Part shown: in pieces, positions 1 to 12,601 of the stretch
How positions within the stretch are numbered: position 1 is the stretch's first letter
Layout of the letters: every line of letters begins with the position of its first letter
NCBI RefSeq assembly: GCF_011682045.1
Contig: NZ_VVIW01000034.1
Coordinates: 1-63,768 of the forward strand
Direction of reading: 5' to 3'
DNA length: 63,768 nucleotides
From: Massilia aquatica
GTDB taxonomy: Bacteria > Pseudomonadota > Gammaproteobacteria > Burkholderiales > Burkholderiaceae_D
Translations under genes and position numbers: made by a program
The notes under the pieces: model-generated
Databases searched by the model: none
What the model was told of the DNA's origin: nothing
What the model saw: the letters and a program-made list of their open reading frames with translations, nothing else

Positions 1-126
1 CCCAATTCGAGGCCGGAAGCTTCTATTTCATTCGACTTTCGCACGCGAAAGTGAATCGCTATCGACGGCGGCGAAGACGCGCCTGGCATGCTCAGCGAAA
101 AAACTGTCTGCCGCGCAGACTCCTAG
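1..126 (+). repeat. 126-bp repeat, left copy (inverted relative to the right end)
   Basis: The first 126 bases match the reverse complement of the last 126 bases of the window with three mismatches that I can count (positions 8, 83 and 117 of this copy). The copy contains an internal perfect dyad with arms ACTTTCGC and GCGAAAGT separated by two bases. Similarity stops abruptly after the shared CTAG. No transposase lies beside it. It may be a dispersed intergenic repeat or a small non-autonomous element; its nature is not established. Confidence 0.85.
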
Positions 127-374
127 GCAAGAAACTCAACTTGTCCGAACTCCAGGCCCAGCTGAAATAGCCATTTCGCAATAAGCAGCGGAGCGCCCGA
201 CCGCGGCGCTTCCGGCATTTCCCGCAAAAAACACCGCACACGCACTGTCGCTTTTTTTGACAGCGTCCCGGCACGTTTGTTCCTTATCAAAGTCGCCCCG
301 AATCAATCCCCGTATATTTTTCCTGCGGGACATATTTCCCGGACATTGAACTTCTTTTGCCGGGCCGTCCCATC
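127..374. other. Intergenic region upstream of the hybrid histidine kinase
   Basis: This 248-bp stretch separates the terminal repeat from the kinase gene. I see no convincing gene, RNA or consensus promoter in it. It is somewhat richer in A/T runs than its surroundings, and the promoter of the kinase and response regulator pair is expected here. Confidence 0.4.
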
Positions 375-3284
<2,910 letters not shown>

Positions 3285-3286
3285 AA

Positions 3287-5392
3287 ATGGCTGCTACCCC
3301 AATCAAACGCGGCGTCGTCCTGGTGGCGGACGACGATCCGGTCATGCGCCTGCTGATGCTCGAAATGCTCGGCCAGGTCGGACTGGACGCGATCGAAGCG
3401 GAGGACGGCCTGCAAGCGCTGGCCCTCTACCAGAGCATGGCGCCGGACCTGATCCTGCTCGACGTCGACATGCCCAACATGGACGGCTTTTCGGCCTGCC
3501 GCGAGATCCGCCGCATCGAGACCGGCGCGCCGGTGCCGATCATCATGGTCACCGGCGGCGACGACATCGAAGCGGTGACCAACGCCTACGAGGCCGGCGC
3601 CACCGATTTTGTGTCGAAGCCAATCAACTGGCCGATCCTCGGGCACCGCGTGCTGTACGTGCTGCGCGCCAGCGACGCCATCGTCCGCCTGCGCATCGCC
3701 GACGCCCACAACCGCGCGGTGCTGGCCGCCATTCCGGACACCTTTTTCCGGCTCGGCAAAGACGGCGTGTATCTCGATTACGAACAAGGCCATGACACCT
3801 CGGCCGCGATCCCGGCGGAGCTGTGCGTGGGCAAGCACATCACCGAAGTGCTCCCGCGCGACATCGCCGAGCGCCTGCTCGAACAGATGCACTGCGTGCT
3901 CGATACCCAGCATGTGCGCTCGGTCGAATATGAACTGGTCAGCTTCGGCATGGTGCAGCACTTCGAAGCACGCCTGGTCGCCACCGGTCCCGACGAAGTA
4001 CTTGGCCTGGTGCGCGACATCAGCGAACGGCGCCGCACCGAAGAACAGATCCGCCGCCTGGCCTACTGCGACAGCCTGACCGGCATTCCCAACCGCCAGG
4101 CGTTCCTGGAGACGCTCGAACGCGAACTGCACCGCTCCAAGGTCGGCAAGAAAAAGTTCGCGGTGCTGTTCATGGACCTCGACGCCTTCAAGCGCATCAA
4201 CGACACCCTGGGCCACAACGTGGGCGACCATCTGCTCAAGATCGTCTCGGAGCGGCTGCGCGAAACCATCCGTCCGAGCGACCTGGTCTCGCGCGGCGAC
4301 CAGTCGCATAACCTGGCGCGCCTGGGCGGCGACGAATTCACGATCCTCATTCCCGACCTGGAACGGGTCGAGAACGCGCTCAATGTGGCGCACCGGGTCA
4401 AGGAGGCGATGCGGCGGCCCTTCCTGATCGAAGGGCACGAGATTTTTGTCACGGCCAGCATCGGCATTTCGCTGTTCCCGGAAGATGGCGACGATTGCGA
4501 CTCGCTGCTCAAGTTCGCCGACACCGCCATGTACCACGCCAAGAACTGCGGCAAGAACAACGCCAAGCTATACAGCTCGTCGCTGACGATGCAGATCATG
4601 AGCCACGTGAAGCTCGAAGTCGGCCTGCGCAAGGCGCTGCGCAACGAAGAGCTGTATCTGCTGTACCAGCCGCAGATCGAGGTGCGCTCGTCCGGGATCG
4701 TGGGCGTCGAAGCGCTGGTGCGCTGGCGCCATCCGGAGCGCGGCATCATCTCGCCGACCGAATTCATTCCGCTGGCCGAGGAAACCGGTTTGATCGTGCC
4801 GATCGGCGAATGGGTGCTGCGCACCGCCTGCAACCAGGCCAAGGCCTGGCAAAAGGCGACCGGGCAGTCGATCCGCATGGCGGTCAATCTGTCGGCCAAG
4901 CAGTTCAAGGATGAAAACCTGACCCAGATCGTGCTCTCGGCGCTGCACGATTCGGGGCTCGACCCGAAGATGCTGGAACTGGAGCTGACCGAAGGCACCT
5001 TGATGGACGACGCCAAGGCGACCATGGCCACGCTCGAACAACTACGCGGGATCGGCGTGTACCTGTCGATCGACGACTTCGGGACCGGGTACTCGTCGAT
5101 GAACTACCTCAAGCGCTTCGACGTGCGGGCGCTCAAGATCGACAAGAGCTTTATCTGCGGGCTGCCGCAGGATTCGGAAAATGCGGCGATTACGCGCGCC
5201 ATCATCGCCATGGCGCACGGCTTGAAGATGGTGGTGGTGGCCGAGGGCGTGGAGACCGATGAACAGCTGGTGCTGCTGGAGGAATACGGGTGCGATCTGG
5301 TGCAGGGGTTCTATCTGGGGCACCCCTCGCCGCATGAATCGATTACGCTGATGCTCGATAAGGCGGGGACGCTGGCGCTGGCGATGAAGTAG
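3287..5392 (+). CDS. Response regulator with REC, PAS, GGDEF and EAL domains
   Basis: This cytoplasmic cyclic-di-GMP enzyme has 701 residues. A receiver domain (about 10-130, phospho-acceptor Asp59 in [12 protein letters not shown]) is followed by a PAS-like region (about 140-250), a GGDEF domain with intact [10 protein letters not shown], and an EAL domain. The EAL part keeps E-A-L (VGVEALVRW), [28 protein letters not shown] and VAEGVET, so the metal and catalytic residues look complete. Both synthesis and breakdown of c-di-GMP are possible; the net activity cannot be told from sequence. The start is ATG 3287, with AGAAGGAA eight bases upstream, and the gene sits two bases after the hybrid kinase, its probable phosphodonor. 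Confidence 0.95.
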   Translation: MAATPIKRGVVLVADDDPVMRLLMLEMLGQVGLDAIEAEDGLQALALYQSMAPDLILLDVDMPNMDGFSACREIRRIETGAPVPIIMVTGGDDIEAVTNAYEAGATDFVSKPINWPILGHRVLYVLRASDAIVRLRIADAHNRAVLAAIPDTFFRLGKDGVYLDYEQGHDTSAAIPAELCVGKHITEVLPRDIAERLLEQMHCVLDTQHVRSVEYELVSFGMVQHFEARLVATGPDEVLGLVRDISERRRTEEQIRRLAYCDSLTGIPNRQAFLETLERELHRSKVGKKKFAVLFMDLDAFKRINDTLGHNVGDHLLKIVSERLRETIRPSDLVSRGDQSHNLARLGGDEFTILIPDLERVENALNVAHRVKEAMRRPFLIEGHEIFVTASIGISLFPEDGDDCDSLLKFADTAMYHAKNCGKNNAKLYSSSLTMQIMSHVKLEVGLRKALRNEELYLLYQPQIEVRSSGIVGVEALVRWRHPERGIISPTEFIPLAEETGLIVPIGEWVLRTACNQAKAWQKATGQSIRMAVNLSAKQFKDENLTQIVLSALHDSGLDPKMLELELTEGTLMDDAKATMATLEQLRGIGVYLSIDDFGTGYSSMNYLKRFDVRALKIDKSFICGLPQDSENAAITRAIIAMAHGLKMVVVAEGVETDEQLVLLEEYGCDLVQGFYLGHPSPHESITLMLDKAGTLALAMK

Positions 5393-5406
5393 GCCTTTTC
5401 CCTATG

Positions 5407-5454
5407 CTCCGTCGTCCCCGGCCTTGGCGCCCCCCCTTGGCGGGGACGACGGAG
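5407..5454. terminator. Long hairpin between convergent genes
   Basis: A perfect 14-bp inverted repeat (arm CTCCGTCGTCCCCG at 5407-5420, matching arm 5441-5454) encloses a 20-base C-rich loop. It lies exactly between two convergent stop codons (5392 and 5456). There is no U-tract on either side, so it could be a bidirectional transcription barrier, an mRNA-stabilising hairpin or a copy of a small palindromic repeat. Confidence 0.55.
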
Positions 5455-5455
5455 C

Positions 5456-7855
5456 TCACTTGAACGTCAGCGTATGCCGCGCCGCCCCCGGCAGCAAGGG
5501 CGTCGGCGTCCCCGCCACCCACTCGGCGTGTCCATCCATAAAATACGGCGACAGCGGATGCCCGCTCTGCCCACCCGGCATGTTGAACACGCCCTGCTCC
5601 TCCTTGCCCGGCGAGACCGTCAGGCGCTGCGACTGGCCGAAATTTTTGCCCGACACGCGCGGCATGTTGGCGTCCCCCGGCAGCATATCGGGCGGCGCGC
5701 TCAGCCAGCGAGCCAGCACCGGCACGGCTGCGGCGATCGGATGCGAAATCGCCGCCGTATTGCGCTCGCCCCACGTGGCTTTGTCCAACGGCAGGCCATC
5801 GGCCGCCAGTTCCGCAATCACCCGGTCGATGGCCGCCAGCTGCACCGACTGCCAGGTCGCATGTCCCGGCGGCAGCCAGGCCGCCGGCTGCTCGTCGAGC
5901 AAGCGCGCGACCACTTCCGGCCAGCGCGAGGTGGCCAGCGCCATGGTCGACTTGGGATGGAGCTGCGCCAGCTCGCCATTGACGCCGCCGAACAGCACAT
6001 CGCCAAGCGCCCACATAAAGTGGCGCGCGAGCCGGTAGCCGCTTGACTCCACGCTGGCGCGCCCGCTCCAGCGCTTGTTCAACAGATCCAGGAATTGCGC
6101 CCGCTGCGGGCGGCCCTTGAGCGCCTGCGCATCGAGCACCTTGATGGCGCGCTCGCGCCACGGCGCCACGAACAGCGCGCGGTCGTCGAGCGCCACGCCG
6201 TACACGCCCGCCACGTCGGTCGCCGCTCCCAGCGCCGCCAGCGCATCGCGTATCTGGCGGTTGCGCGCGCCGATATCGAAGCCGCCGTCCCCTAATATCT
6301 GCGCGCCGGCGCCATTCAACTGGCGCGCATTCGCGGTCGACAGCTGGCCACCGGACGGATTAACCACGCGCGGATAGTCGCTTGGCGCCAGCGCGCCGTC
6401 GAAGCTGGCCTGGCCGCCGTCGAGCGCCAGCGGAAAGGTGGCGCCGCTGCCAGGCTGGCTGCGGCGCGGCAGCGCGCCGGAGATGGTCCAGCCGATATTG
6501 CCCTTGTCGTCGCCGCCCACGAAATTCTGCGACGGGATGCCGATGGTGGCCGCCACCGCCAGTGCTTCATCGAGCGTGTCGACCGTCTCGAGCCGGATCG
6601 GATTGAGGTTGAGCGAGGCCGGTGCATGCGCCAGCCAGTGGATGGCGTACGGCTTGCCGCCGGTTTCGCGCAGCGGTCCGAGCGAGCTTTCGGACACCGT
6701 CATCTGTTCGGCGGGCGCGCCCTTGACCAGGATGGTTTCGACTACGGCAACCGGCTTTTCCCAGCCGGCCGGGGTGCGCACTTCGCCCGGGCGCTGCGCG
6801 TCCTGGCCCAGCATCACCAGGTCGAGCAGGTCGGCATAGCTGTTGGTGTAGCCCCAGGCCACGCGCCCGTTGCTGCCGGCGATGATCACCGGCGGCGCGC
6901 CCGGAAGGGTAACGCCGACGATGCGCCGTGGCGCGCCGGACGCGTCGGGATACTGGATCGCCAGGCGGTACCAGGTATTGGGCAGCGACAGGCCAAGGTG
7001 CATGTCGTCCGAGACGATGGCCGCGCCATCCTTGCTGCGGCTGCCGGCCACGGCCCAGTTGTTGCTGCCGACCGAGTCGATAAAGTCGGCCGAGGCCAGC
7101 CTGGGCGCATCGTCCTTGCGCGGCTTGCCCCACCATGCCGGCGGCGCGGGCGGAATCGGCGCCGCCTCGAAAGCGACGCCGGCGGCATCGAGCGGGGCGT
7201 CCCACTTGCTGGCCTCGGGCAGCAGGAAGGCCAGTTGCGCGGCGTCGCTGTGGTCGCGGATCCAGCCGCGCGTCAGTTCGCGCGGTTCGACCGTGCCTTG
7301 CAGGTCGAAGTACATCGCGCACACCACCAGCAGCGAATCGTCGACCGTCCACGGGCGCGGCTTGACGCCGATCAGCGCGTATTCGAAGGGGTTGGCGCTG
7401 AGCGAATCAAGGCCGGCGTTGACGCCAGCCACGTAGCGATCGAGCAGCAGGCGGTCGGCGGGATTGAGCAGCTTTAGCGAGGCGGCCACGCGCGCGCGGA
7501 AGCGGTGCAGGCGGTTGGCGCGGTCGCGCGGCAAGGCGCGCGCGCCGAACAGTTCCGACAACTCGCCCGCGCCCACGCGGCGCAGCAAATCCATCTGGAA
7601 GAAGCGTTCCTGCGCATGCACGAAACCGGTGGCGTAGGCCACGTCGGCGCGGCGCTGGCCGCTGATCAGCGGCACGCCGTGCGCGTCGCGCGCGACCGTC
7701 ACCGGGGCCGACAGGCCGGGCGCCTTGACCTCGCCATCGAGCCGGGCCAGGCTGGCGCGCAGGTACAGCCACACGGCAAGCGCGGCCAGCACCAGCAGGA
7801 CAAGAAGGCCGAACAGCAGCCGCAACGACCAGACTTTGATTCCACGCGTATGCAT
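5456..7855 (-). CDS. Penicillin acylase family protein (Ntn hydrolase)
   Basis: This protein of about 799 residues has a single N-terminal membrane segment (about 10-33) and then a penicillin/acyl-homoserine-lactone acylase-like body. The self-processing site is visible as V-G-S-N-N-W-A-V-A-G, with Ser264 the predicted N-terminal nucleophile of the beta chain. N-terminal recognition features such as YATGFVHAQERFFQMDLLRR also fit the family. Known members cleave amide bonds of beta-lactams, N-acyl amino acids or acyl-homoserine lactones; the substrate here is unknown. I chose ATG 7855, which has GGGGAAAG six bases upstream, rather than the ATG at 7885. It probably acts at the periplasmic face of the inner membrane. 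Confidence 0.9.
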   Translation of the reverse strand: MHTRGIKVWSLRLLFGLLVLLVLAALAVWLYLRASLARLDGEVKAPGLSAPVTVARDAHGVPLISGQRRADVAYATGFVHAQERFFQMDLLRRVGAGELSELFGARALPRDRANRLHRFRARVAASLKLLNPADRLLLDRYVAGVNAGLDSLSANPFEYALIGVKPRPWTVDDSLLVVCAMYFDLQGTVEPRELTRGWIRDHSDAAQLAFLLPEASKWDAPLDAAGVAFEAAPIPPAPPAWWGKPRKDDAPRLASADFIDSVGSNNWAVAGSRSKDGAAIVSDDMHLGLSLPNTWYRLAIQYPDASGAPRRIVGVTLPGAPPVIIAGSNGRVAWGYTNSYADLLDLVMLGQDAQRPGEVRTPAGWEKPVAVVETILVKGAPAEQMTVSESSLGPLRETGGKPYAIHWLAHAPASLNLNPIRLETVDTLDEALAVAATIGIPSQNFVGGDDKGNIGWTISGALPRRSQPGSGATFPLALDGGQASFDGALAPSDYPRVVNPSGGQLSTANARQLNGAGAQILGDGGFDIGARNRQIRDALAALGAATDVAGVYGVALDDRALFVAPWRERAIKVLDAQALKGRPQRAQFLDLLNKRWSGRASVESSGYRLARHFMWALGDVLFGGVNGELAQLHPKSTMALATSRWPEVVARLLDEQPAAWLPPGHATWQSVQLAAIDRVIAELAADGLPLDKATWGERNTAAISHPIAAAVPVLARWLSAPPDMLPGDANMPRVSGKNFGQSQRLTVSPGKEEQGVFNMPGGQSGHPLSPYFMDGHAEWVAGTPTPLLPGAARHTLTFK

Positions 7856-8071
7856 AACTTTCCCCGAATTGATTTCGCAAAGCATCTTGCCAGATAAATC
7901 ATGATTGGCGCAAACATTGTTGGCGGTCCTCGCTCGCGACGAGACTAGAACAACTAAGAGGTTCCCCGGAGTGGTTTGATGTGGATCACACCCCTACCCT
8001 GCGGCGCTTTTAAGCTATATCAAGGACTTACACGGCCGCGCGCAATGTGGCCGCGCATATAGGAGATGTCG

Positions 8072-8356
8072 ATGCATAAGTTGATGACGGCGTGGATTGG
8101 CGTGCTGCTGCTGGCAGGCTGCACCACGCCACAGCAAAGGGCCGCCGCCGCGCAGGCGGACATGGAGCGGACCATGGTGGTGTACGGGCCGGCATGTTCG
8201 AAGCTCGGCTATCCGGCCAACTCGGATACCTGGCGCAACTGCGTGCTCCAGCTTAGCGCGCGCGACGATCTGCAGCGCTATGGCTATCCGCACTACTATG
8301 GGGCGCTGGGGCGCTCGCACTGGTCGCTGGGCGGGTATTGGGGGCCGTACTGGTAG
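8072..8356 (+). CDS. Small putative lipoprotein
   Basis: This 94-residue protein starts with a lipoprotein signal peptide ending in LLLAGC, so the Cys should be lipidated and membrane-anchored. The mature part has a C-terminal segment rich in Tyr, Trp and Gly (YGYPHYYG, GGYWGPYW). I recognise no named family. AGGAG lies six bases upstream of ATG 8072 and directly abuts an ATG at 8066, so 8072 is the better start. Its last 104 bases overlap, on the opposite strand, the 3' end of the deacetylase-like gene. Confidence 0.75.
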   Translation: MHKLMTAWIGVLLLAGCTTPQQRAAAAQADMERTMVVYGPACSKLGYPANSDTWRNCVLQLSARDDLQRYGYPHYYGALGRSHWSLGGYWGPYW

Positions 8357-9176
8357 CGGCAAGCCACTGATGGGCGAAGCCGGCCTTGGTCAGGGCCGCG
8401 CGCGATTGCAGCAGGTGTTCGATGAGTTTCTGGGCGTGGCGCAGCAGCGCGGGATGATGTGCGTCGCGCGGGTGCAGGGCCAGTCGCACCAGCGGGGCGT
8501 CGCGCAGCAGCCAGGCGAGCATTGACGCAGCGGGCGGGGTGACGATGCGTCCCGTGCGGTTGCGGGCGGCGTACACGAGGGAAGGCGATAGCAAGGCAGC
8601 GTGGTGCCCCGCCGGCATCAGGCAGTGAAAATGGCTCCAGGTGGTCGTGTAAACAAACGGATGGCCGCGCAGCGCCTCCCAGGCGCCAGCGCCCAGCAGC
8701 CACGCGGGCGCAACAAAACCGTCCACGGGCCAGCCGCGCTCGTCGAACCAGGCCAGTCCCAGTGCCATGCGGCGGCGCGCCTCGTCCACGCCCAGCGCGG
8801 CGAACTCGCCCTCCCCCTCGGTGTAGACGCTGCGCAGGAAACGGCTGCGCCAGGTGCTGGCCGGCGCGGCGGTATCGAGATGGGTGTAGCCATGCAGGGC
8901 CAGTTCGTGTCCATCGGCCAGCAAGCCGCCGAGCGCCGCTTCGACAGCCGGCAAACGCGCCGCGCTGCCGTGCCAGCGCGGCACCACCAGCCACGTCAAG
9001 GGAATGTCCGCCACCTCGCGCACGGCCTGCGACAGGCGCAGGCAGTCGGGCCAGGTGGCCGGCGCCACGTCGTGGATGACGACGCACAGCGCGGGCCGCT
9101 CCTCCAACGATGCAGCCTCGCACACAGCGTGCACGCCAGCCCACACGCGGTGCGGCTCATTCGGTGGCGCAGACAC
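8253..9176 (-). CDS. DUF2334 / polysaccharide deacetylase-like protein
   Basis: This 307-residue protein resembles the NodB-fold DUF2334 family. VVIHDVAP near residue 35 is the first metal-site motif and LALHGYTH near residue 95 the second, and a distal LALHPRD could supply the last histidine. The family is linked to carbohydrate or cell-surface modification; its reaction is not established. The start ATG at 9176 overlaps the end of the glycosyltransferase gene by 20 bases, so the two form a translationally coupled pair. The tail, after about residue 270, is low-complexity Ala/Ser/Pro and overlaps the opposing lipoprotein gene. Confidence 0.82.
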   Translation of the reverse strand: MSAPPNEPHRVWAGVHAVCEAASLEERPALCVVIHDVAPATWPDCLRLSQAVREVADIPLTWLVVPRWHGSAARLPAVEAALGGLLADGHELALHGYTHLDTAAPASTWRSRFLRSVYTEGEGEFAALGVDEARRRMALGLAWFDERGWPVDGFVAPAWLLGAGAWEALRGHPFVYTTTWSHFHCLMPAGHHAALLSPSLVYAARNRTGRIVTPPAASMLAWLLRDAPLVRLALHPRDAHHPALLRHAQKLIEHLLQSRAALTKAGFAHQWLAATSTAPNTRPATSASAPAPHSSADSHSAADRRAR

Positions 9177-10293
9177 GTTCGGCCTCCAGATCGGCGCGGG
9201 CGCGCGATGCCAGCAAGCCGGCGTAGCGGTTCATCAGCTGCGGCATGATGCGGTTCCAGTCGTACTGCTCGCGCGCCTTGCGCGAGGCCGCGCGCGCCAT
9301 GCCGGCCAGGTCCCTGCCGTAGATCGCTTCGATGCCGGCCGCCAGGCCATCAACGCTGTTCGGCGGCACCAGGATGCCGGTGCCCTCGTCGATCAGTTCG
9401 GCCACGCTGCCGCCGCGCGTGCCCACCACCGGCAAGCCGCAGGCCATGGCCTCGGGCACGATCAGGCCGAAGGTTTCGCAGTCGCCGGGATGGACCAGCA
9501 CATCGCAACTGGCCAGCAGGCGCGCCAGCACGCACTGGTCGTGCTGGAAGCCAATCACGCTGGTGTGGGCGCAGCGCGGCACCTCGCCGCCGCCGCCGAC
9601 CAGCAGCAGGTGATACGGCGGCCCGAGTTTGCGCACCGCGTCGACCAGCACCGCCAGCTTTTTCTCGGCGGTGAAGCGGCCGGCGTAGACCAGCAGGCGG
9701 GTGTCGGGCGAGAGCCCCAGCTGCTGCCGCAGCGCCTCGCTGCGGCGCTGTGGCGAGAAGGTGCGGATGTCGATCCCGAGCGGCTGGTGCAGCGCGCCCT
9801 GCACGCCGATGGCGGCCAGCTGCTGCACCATCAGCCGGCTTGGCGCGAGCACCAGGTCGAACTGGCGATACAGCTGCGCCAGGTAGGCGCCGGCGGCGCG
9901 CCGCGCGCTGTGGCCGAAGCGTTCGTGCACCAGGCGCGCCAGGTCGGAGTGGTAAAAGGCCACCGCCGGCACGCCCAGCCGGCGCCGCACGCGCAAGGCC
10001 GCCCATGCGGCGTGGAAGGCGTCGCCCGCCTCGATCAGGTCGGGCTGCAGGCCGAGCATCAGGCGCGCGGGAGCGCCGACCGTGAGCGGCACGCGGTAGC
10101 CGTGCATGCCCGGAACGGCCACGGCGGGCACGCGCAGCAACGCCGGCGTGCCGGCGCGGTTGTCGACGTTGGTGCTGAGAATGGTGTGGCGGACGCGGCT
10201 GCGCTGGGCCAGCCACGCGGCCTTGGCGTTGAGATAGGTGCTCACGCCGCCGCCTTCCGCGGCATAGAACATGGTGATGTCGACGAGGTGCAT
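9157..10293 (-). CDS. Glycosyltransferase family 4 protein
   Basis: This 378-residue GT-B glycosyltransferase begins with MHLVDITMFYAAEGGGVSTY, the glycine-rich acceptor-side loop typical of GT4, and has the donor-side E-x7-E signature in ETFGLIVPEAMACGLP. The DTRLLVYAGRFTAEKK stretch is the usual start of the C-terminal domain. It should transfer a sugar from a nucleotide sugar to a lipid or glycan acceptor; neither substrate can be inferred. It overlaps the DUF2334 gene downstream, which suggests that the pair makes or trims one surface glycoconjugate. Confidence 0.88.
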   Translation of the reverse strand: MHLVDITMFYAAEGGGVSTYLNAKAAWLAQRSRVRHTILSTNVDNRAGTPALLRVPAVAVPGMHGYRVPLTVGAPARLMLGLQPDLIEAGDAFHAAWAALRVRRRLGVPAVAFYHSDLARLVHERFGHSARRAAGAYLAQLYRQFDLVLAPSRLMVQQLAAIGVQGALHQPLGIDIRTFSPQRRSEALRQQLGLSPDTRLLVYAGRFTAEKKLAVLVDAVRKLGPPYHLLLVGGGGEVPRCAHTSVIGFQHDQCVLARLLASCDVLVHPGDCETFGLIVPEAMACGLPVVGTRGGSVAELIDEGTGILVPPNSVDGLAAGIEAIYGRDLAGMARAASRKAREQYDWNRIMPQLMNRYAGLLASRARADLEAERVCATE

Positions 10294-10402
10294 GCTGGCG
10301 CGCTCAATTAAGAGAGCCCACCTTAGCAGCCGATGCGAGAGGAAGTTTGAGCGCGCGCAAACGGACGGCGCGCCAGGTGGAGACGCGCTTGCGGACGCGC
10401 CT

Positions 10403-11623
10403 TTACAGCACTTGCGCCTGCCTCAAGGCCGCGATCGCCTCGGCATCGTAGCCGAGGCTGGCAAGAACTTCATCGGTGTGCTGGCCCAGCGCCGGGCCGA
10501 GCCAGCGCGTCTGGCCGGGCGTGGCCGACAGCTTGGGCGTGATGGCCGGCAGCTTGACCGGCGTGCCGTCGCTGAAGTGGTGCTGCTCGAACATCTCGCG
10601 CGCGAGAAATTGCGGGTCGCTCATCATGTCGCGCACCGAATAGATCTTGCCGGCCGGGACATCGGCCGCCTTCAGGGTCGCCAGCGCGCTGTCGATGGTG
10701 TGGGTGGCGCACCAGGCGGCAATGGCGTCGTCGATCTCGGCACTGCGCGGCACCCTGCCATCGTTGCGCGCCAGTTGCGCGTCGCCCGCCATGTCGATGC
10801 GGCCCATGGCCAGCATCAGGCGCTTGAAAATGGCGTCGCCATTGCCGGCGATGACGATGTTCTCGCCGTCGCCGGTGGTGTAGGTATTCGACGGCACGAT
10901 GCCCGGCAGCGCGCCGCCGGTGCGCTCGCGCACCACGCCGGCGTGGTCGAACTCGGGCACCAGCGACTCCATCAGGTTGAACACGGCTTCGTACAGGGCC
11001 ACGTCGACCATCTGCCCTTCGCCGGCCACGCGCCCGCCGGTGGCGTCGCGGTGGCGCAGCGCCATCATGGCGCCGATCACGCCGTGCAGCGCGGCCACCG
11101 AGTCGCCGATCGACACCCCCACCCGCACCGGCGGGCGGTCGGCGTGGCCCGACACGTAGCGCAGCCCGCCCATCGACTCGCCAATGGCGCCGAAGCCCGG
11201 CTGGTCTTTCATCGGCCCGGTCTGGCCGAAGCCGGACAGGCGCACCATGATCGCGGCCGGGTTGAGGGCCTTGATCTGTTCATAGCCGATGCCCCATTTT
11301 TCGAGCACGCCGGGGCGGTAATTTTCGATGATGATGTCCGCTTCCAGCGCCAGCTGGCGGGCGATGGCGCGCCCGCGCTCATCTTTCATGTTGAGGGTAA
11401 TGCTTTTCTTGTTGCGCGACTGGACCGACCACCACAGCGAGGTGCCGTCCTTGAGGATGCGCCACTGGCGGATCGGGTCGCCGCCGCCGGGCGCTTCGAC
11501 CTTGATCACGTCGGCGCCGAATTCGGCCAGCATGCGCGCGCAGAACGGGCCGGCGATCAGGGTGCCCAGTTCGAGCACCTTGATGCCGGCCAGCGCGCCT
11601 GGCGTGAGCGGCGGCGCCGGCAT
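10403..11623 (-). CDS. CaiB/BaiF family CoA transferase (family III)
   Basis: This 406-residue enzyme has the standard start of family III CoA transferases (L-A-G-I-K-V-L-E-L-G, then FCARMLAEFGADVIKVE) and characteristic later motifs: RNKKSITLNMK, ENYRPGVLEKWG and GFGQTGP. It should move CoA between an acyl-CoA donor and a carboxylic acid; the substrate pair is unknown. Its ATG at 11623 shares one base with the recR stop (TGATG), implying translational coupling, although the functional link to recombination is probably only positional. The region upstream of this ATG is open in frame but belongs to recR. Confidence 0.92.
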   Translation of the reverse strand: MPAPPLTPGALAGIKVLELGTLIAGPFCARMLAEFGADVIKVEAPGGGDPIRQWRILKDGTSLWWSVQSRNKKSITLNMKDERGRAIARQLALEADIIIENYRPGVLEKWGIGYEQIKALNPAAIMVRLSGFGQTGPMKDQPGFGAIGESMGGLRYVSGHADRPPVRVGVSIGDSVAALHGVIGAMMALRHRDATGGRVAGEGQMVDVALYEAVFNLMESLVPEFDHAGVVRERTGGALPGIVPSNTYTTGDGENIVIAGNGDAIFKRLMLAMGRIDMAGDAQLARNDGRVPRSAEIDDAIAAWCATHTIDSALATLKAADVPAGKIYSVRDMMSDPQFLAREMFEQHHFSDGTPVKLPAITPKLSATPGQTRWLGPALGQHTDEVLASLGYDAEAIAALRQAQVL

Positions 11624-12213
11624 CAGGTGCTGCGCCGGTCCAGCATGGCGCGCGCGATGGTGCCCGGGTCGACGTATTCGAGTTCGCCGCCGACCGGCAC
11701 GCCGCGCGCCAGGCGGCTCACCGTCAGGCCGCGCGCCTTGAGCATCTCGCTGATGTAGTGTGCGGTCGCTTCGCCTTCGTTGGTGAAGTTGGTCGCCAGG
11801 ACCACTTCGGCCACCACGCCGTCGGCGGCGCGCACCAGCAGTTTTTCGAGATGGATGTCTTTGGGGCCAATGCCGTCGAGCGGCGACAGGCGGCCCATGA
11901 GGATGAAATAGCGGCCCTTGTAGGTCAGGGTCTGCTCGATCATCATCTGGTCGGCCGGGGTCTCGACCACGCACAGCAAGGTGGTGTCGCGCTGCTCGTC
12001 GAGGCACAGGTCGCACACCTCGGTTTCGGAGAAGGTATTACACAGCGCGCAGTGATGCACCGCGTCGACCGCCTGGTACAGCGCGCGCGAGAGCATGGCT
12101 GCGCCCTCGCGGTCGTGCTGGAGCAGGTGGAAGGCCATGCGTTGCGCCGACTTCGGGCCGACGCCGGGCAAACGGCGCAGCGCTTCGGTCAGGAAGTCGA
12201 GCGATTTGGACAT
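11623..12213 (-). CDS. recR: Recombination protein RecR
   Basis: RecR acts with RecF and RecO in loading RecA at single-strand gaps. The 196-residue protein has the N-terminal helix-hairpin-helix ([19 protein letters not shown]), the four-cysteine zinc finger (Cys55, Cys58, Cys67, Cys70) and a Toprim domain ([12 protein letters not shown]), then [11 protein letters not shown] near the C-terminus. Length and motifs are complete. It is third in the dnaX-ebfC-recR order common to many bacteria, 17 bases after ebfC. Confidence 0.97.
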   Translation of the reverse strand: MSKSLDFLTEALRRLPGVGPKSAQRMAFHLLQHDREGAAMLSRALYQAVDAVHHCALCNTFSETEVCDLCLDEQRDTTLLCVVETPADQMMIEQTLTYKGRYFILMGRLSPLDGIGPKDIHLEKLLVRAADGVVAEVVLATNFTNEGEATAHYISEMLKARGLTVSRLARGVPVGGELEYVDPGTIARAMLDRRST

Positions 12214-12230
12214 GGGCTCTTGATGCGCTC

Positions 12231-12557
12231 TTAGAACGGCATCTTGAAGCCGGGCGGCAGCTGCATGCCGGCGCCCAGGCCACTCATTTTTTCGGCGGAC
12301 GTCGCTTCCGCCTTGCGCACGGCGTCGTTGAAGGCGGCGGCGACCAGGTCTTCCAGCATGTCCTTGTCGTCGGCCAGCAGCGACGGGTCGATGGTGACGC
12401 GCTTGACGTCGTTCTTGCAGGTCATGACGATCTTTACCAGGCCGGCGCCGGACTGGCCTTCGACTTCAACGCTCGCCAGCTGCTCCTGCGCCTTCTTCAT
12501 GTTGTCCTGCATGGCTTGCGCCTGTTTCATCAAGCCTGCGAGTTGGTTCTTCATCAT
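12231..12557 (-). CDS. ebfC: YbaB/EbfC family nucleoid-associated protein
   Basis: This small 108-residue DNA-binding protein has the typical N-terminal helix ([20 protein letters not shown]) and the conserved [14 protein letters not shown] stretch, ending in a GMQLPPGF tail. It forms dimers that bind DNA and is nearly always encoded between dnaX and recR, as here. Of the tandem ATGs at 12557 and 12554 I take the first, which has GGAG seven bases upstream. Confidence 0.95.
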   Translation of the reverse strand: MMKNQLAGLMKQAQAMQDNMKKAQEQLASVEVEGQSGAGLVKIVMTCKNDVKRVTIDPSLLADDKDMLEDLVAAAFNDAVRKAEATSAEKMSGLGAGMQLPPGFKMPF

Positions 12558-12601
12558 GGTGATTCTCCGGGATTTTAAAAAAGAGTTAAATAGGGGGCGG
12601 T

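Noticed and set aside
7970-8000. CRP-like site TGTGGATCACA before the lipoprotein gene
   Set aside because: The half-sites are spaced too closely for the TGTGA-N6-TCACA consensus.
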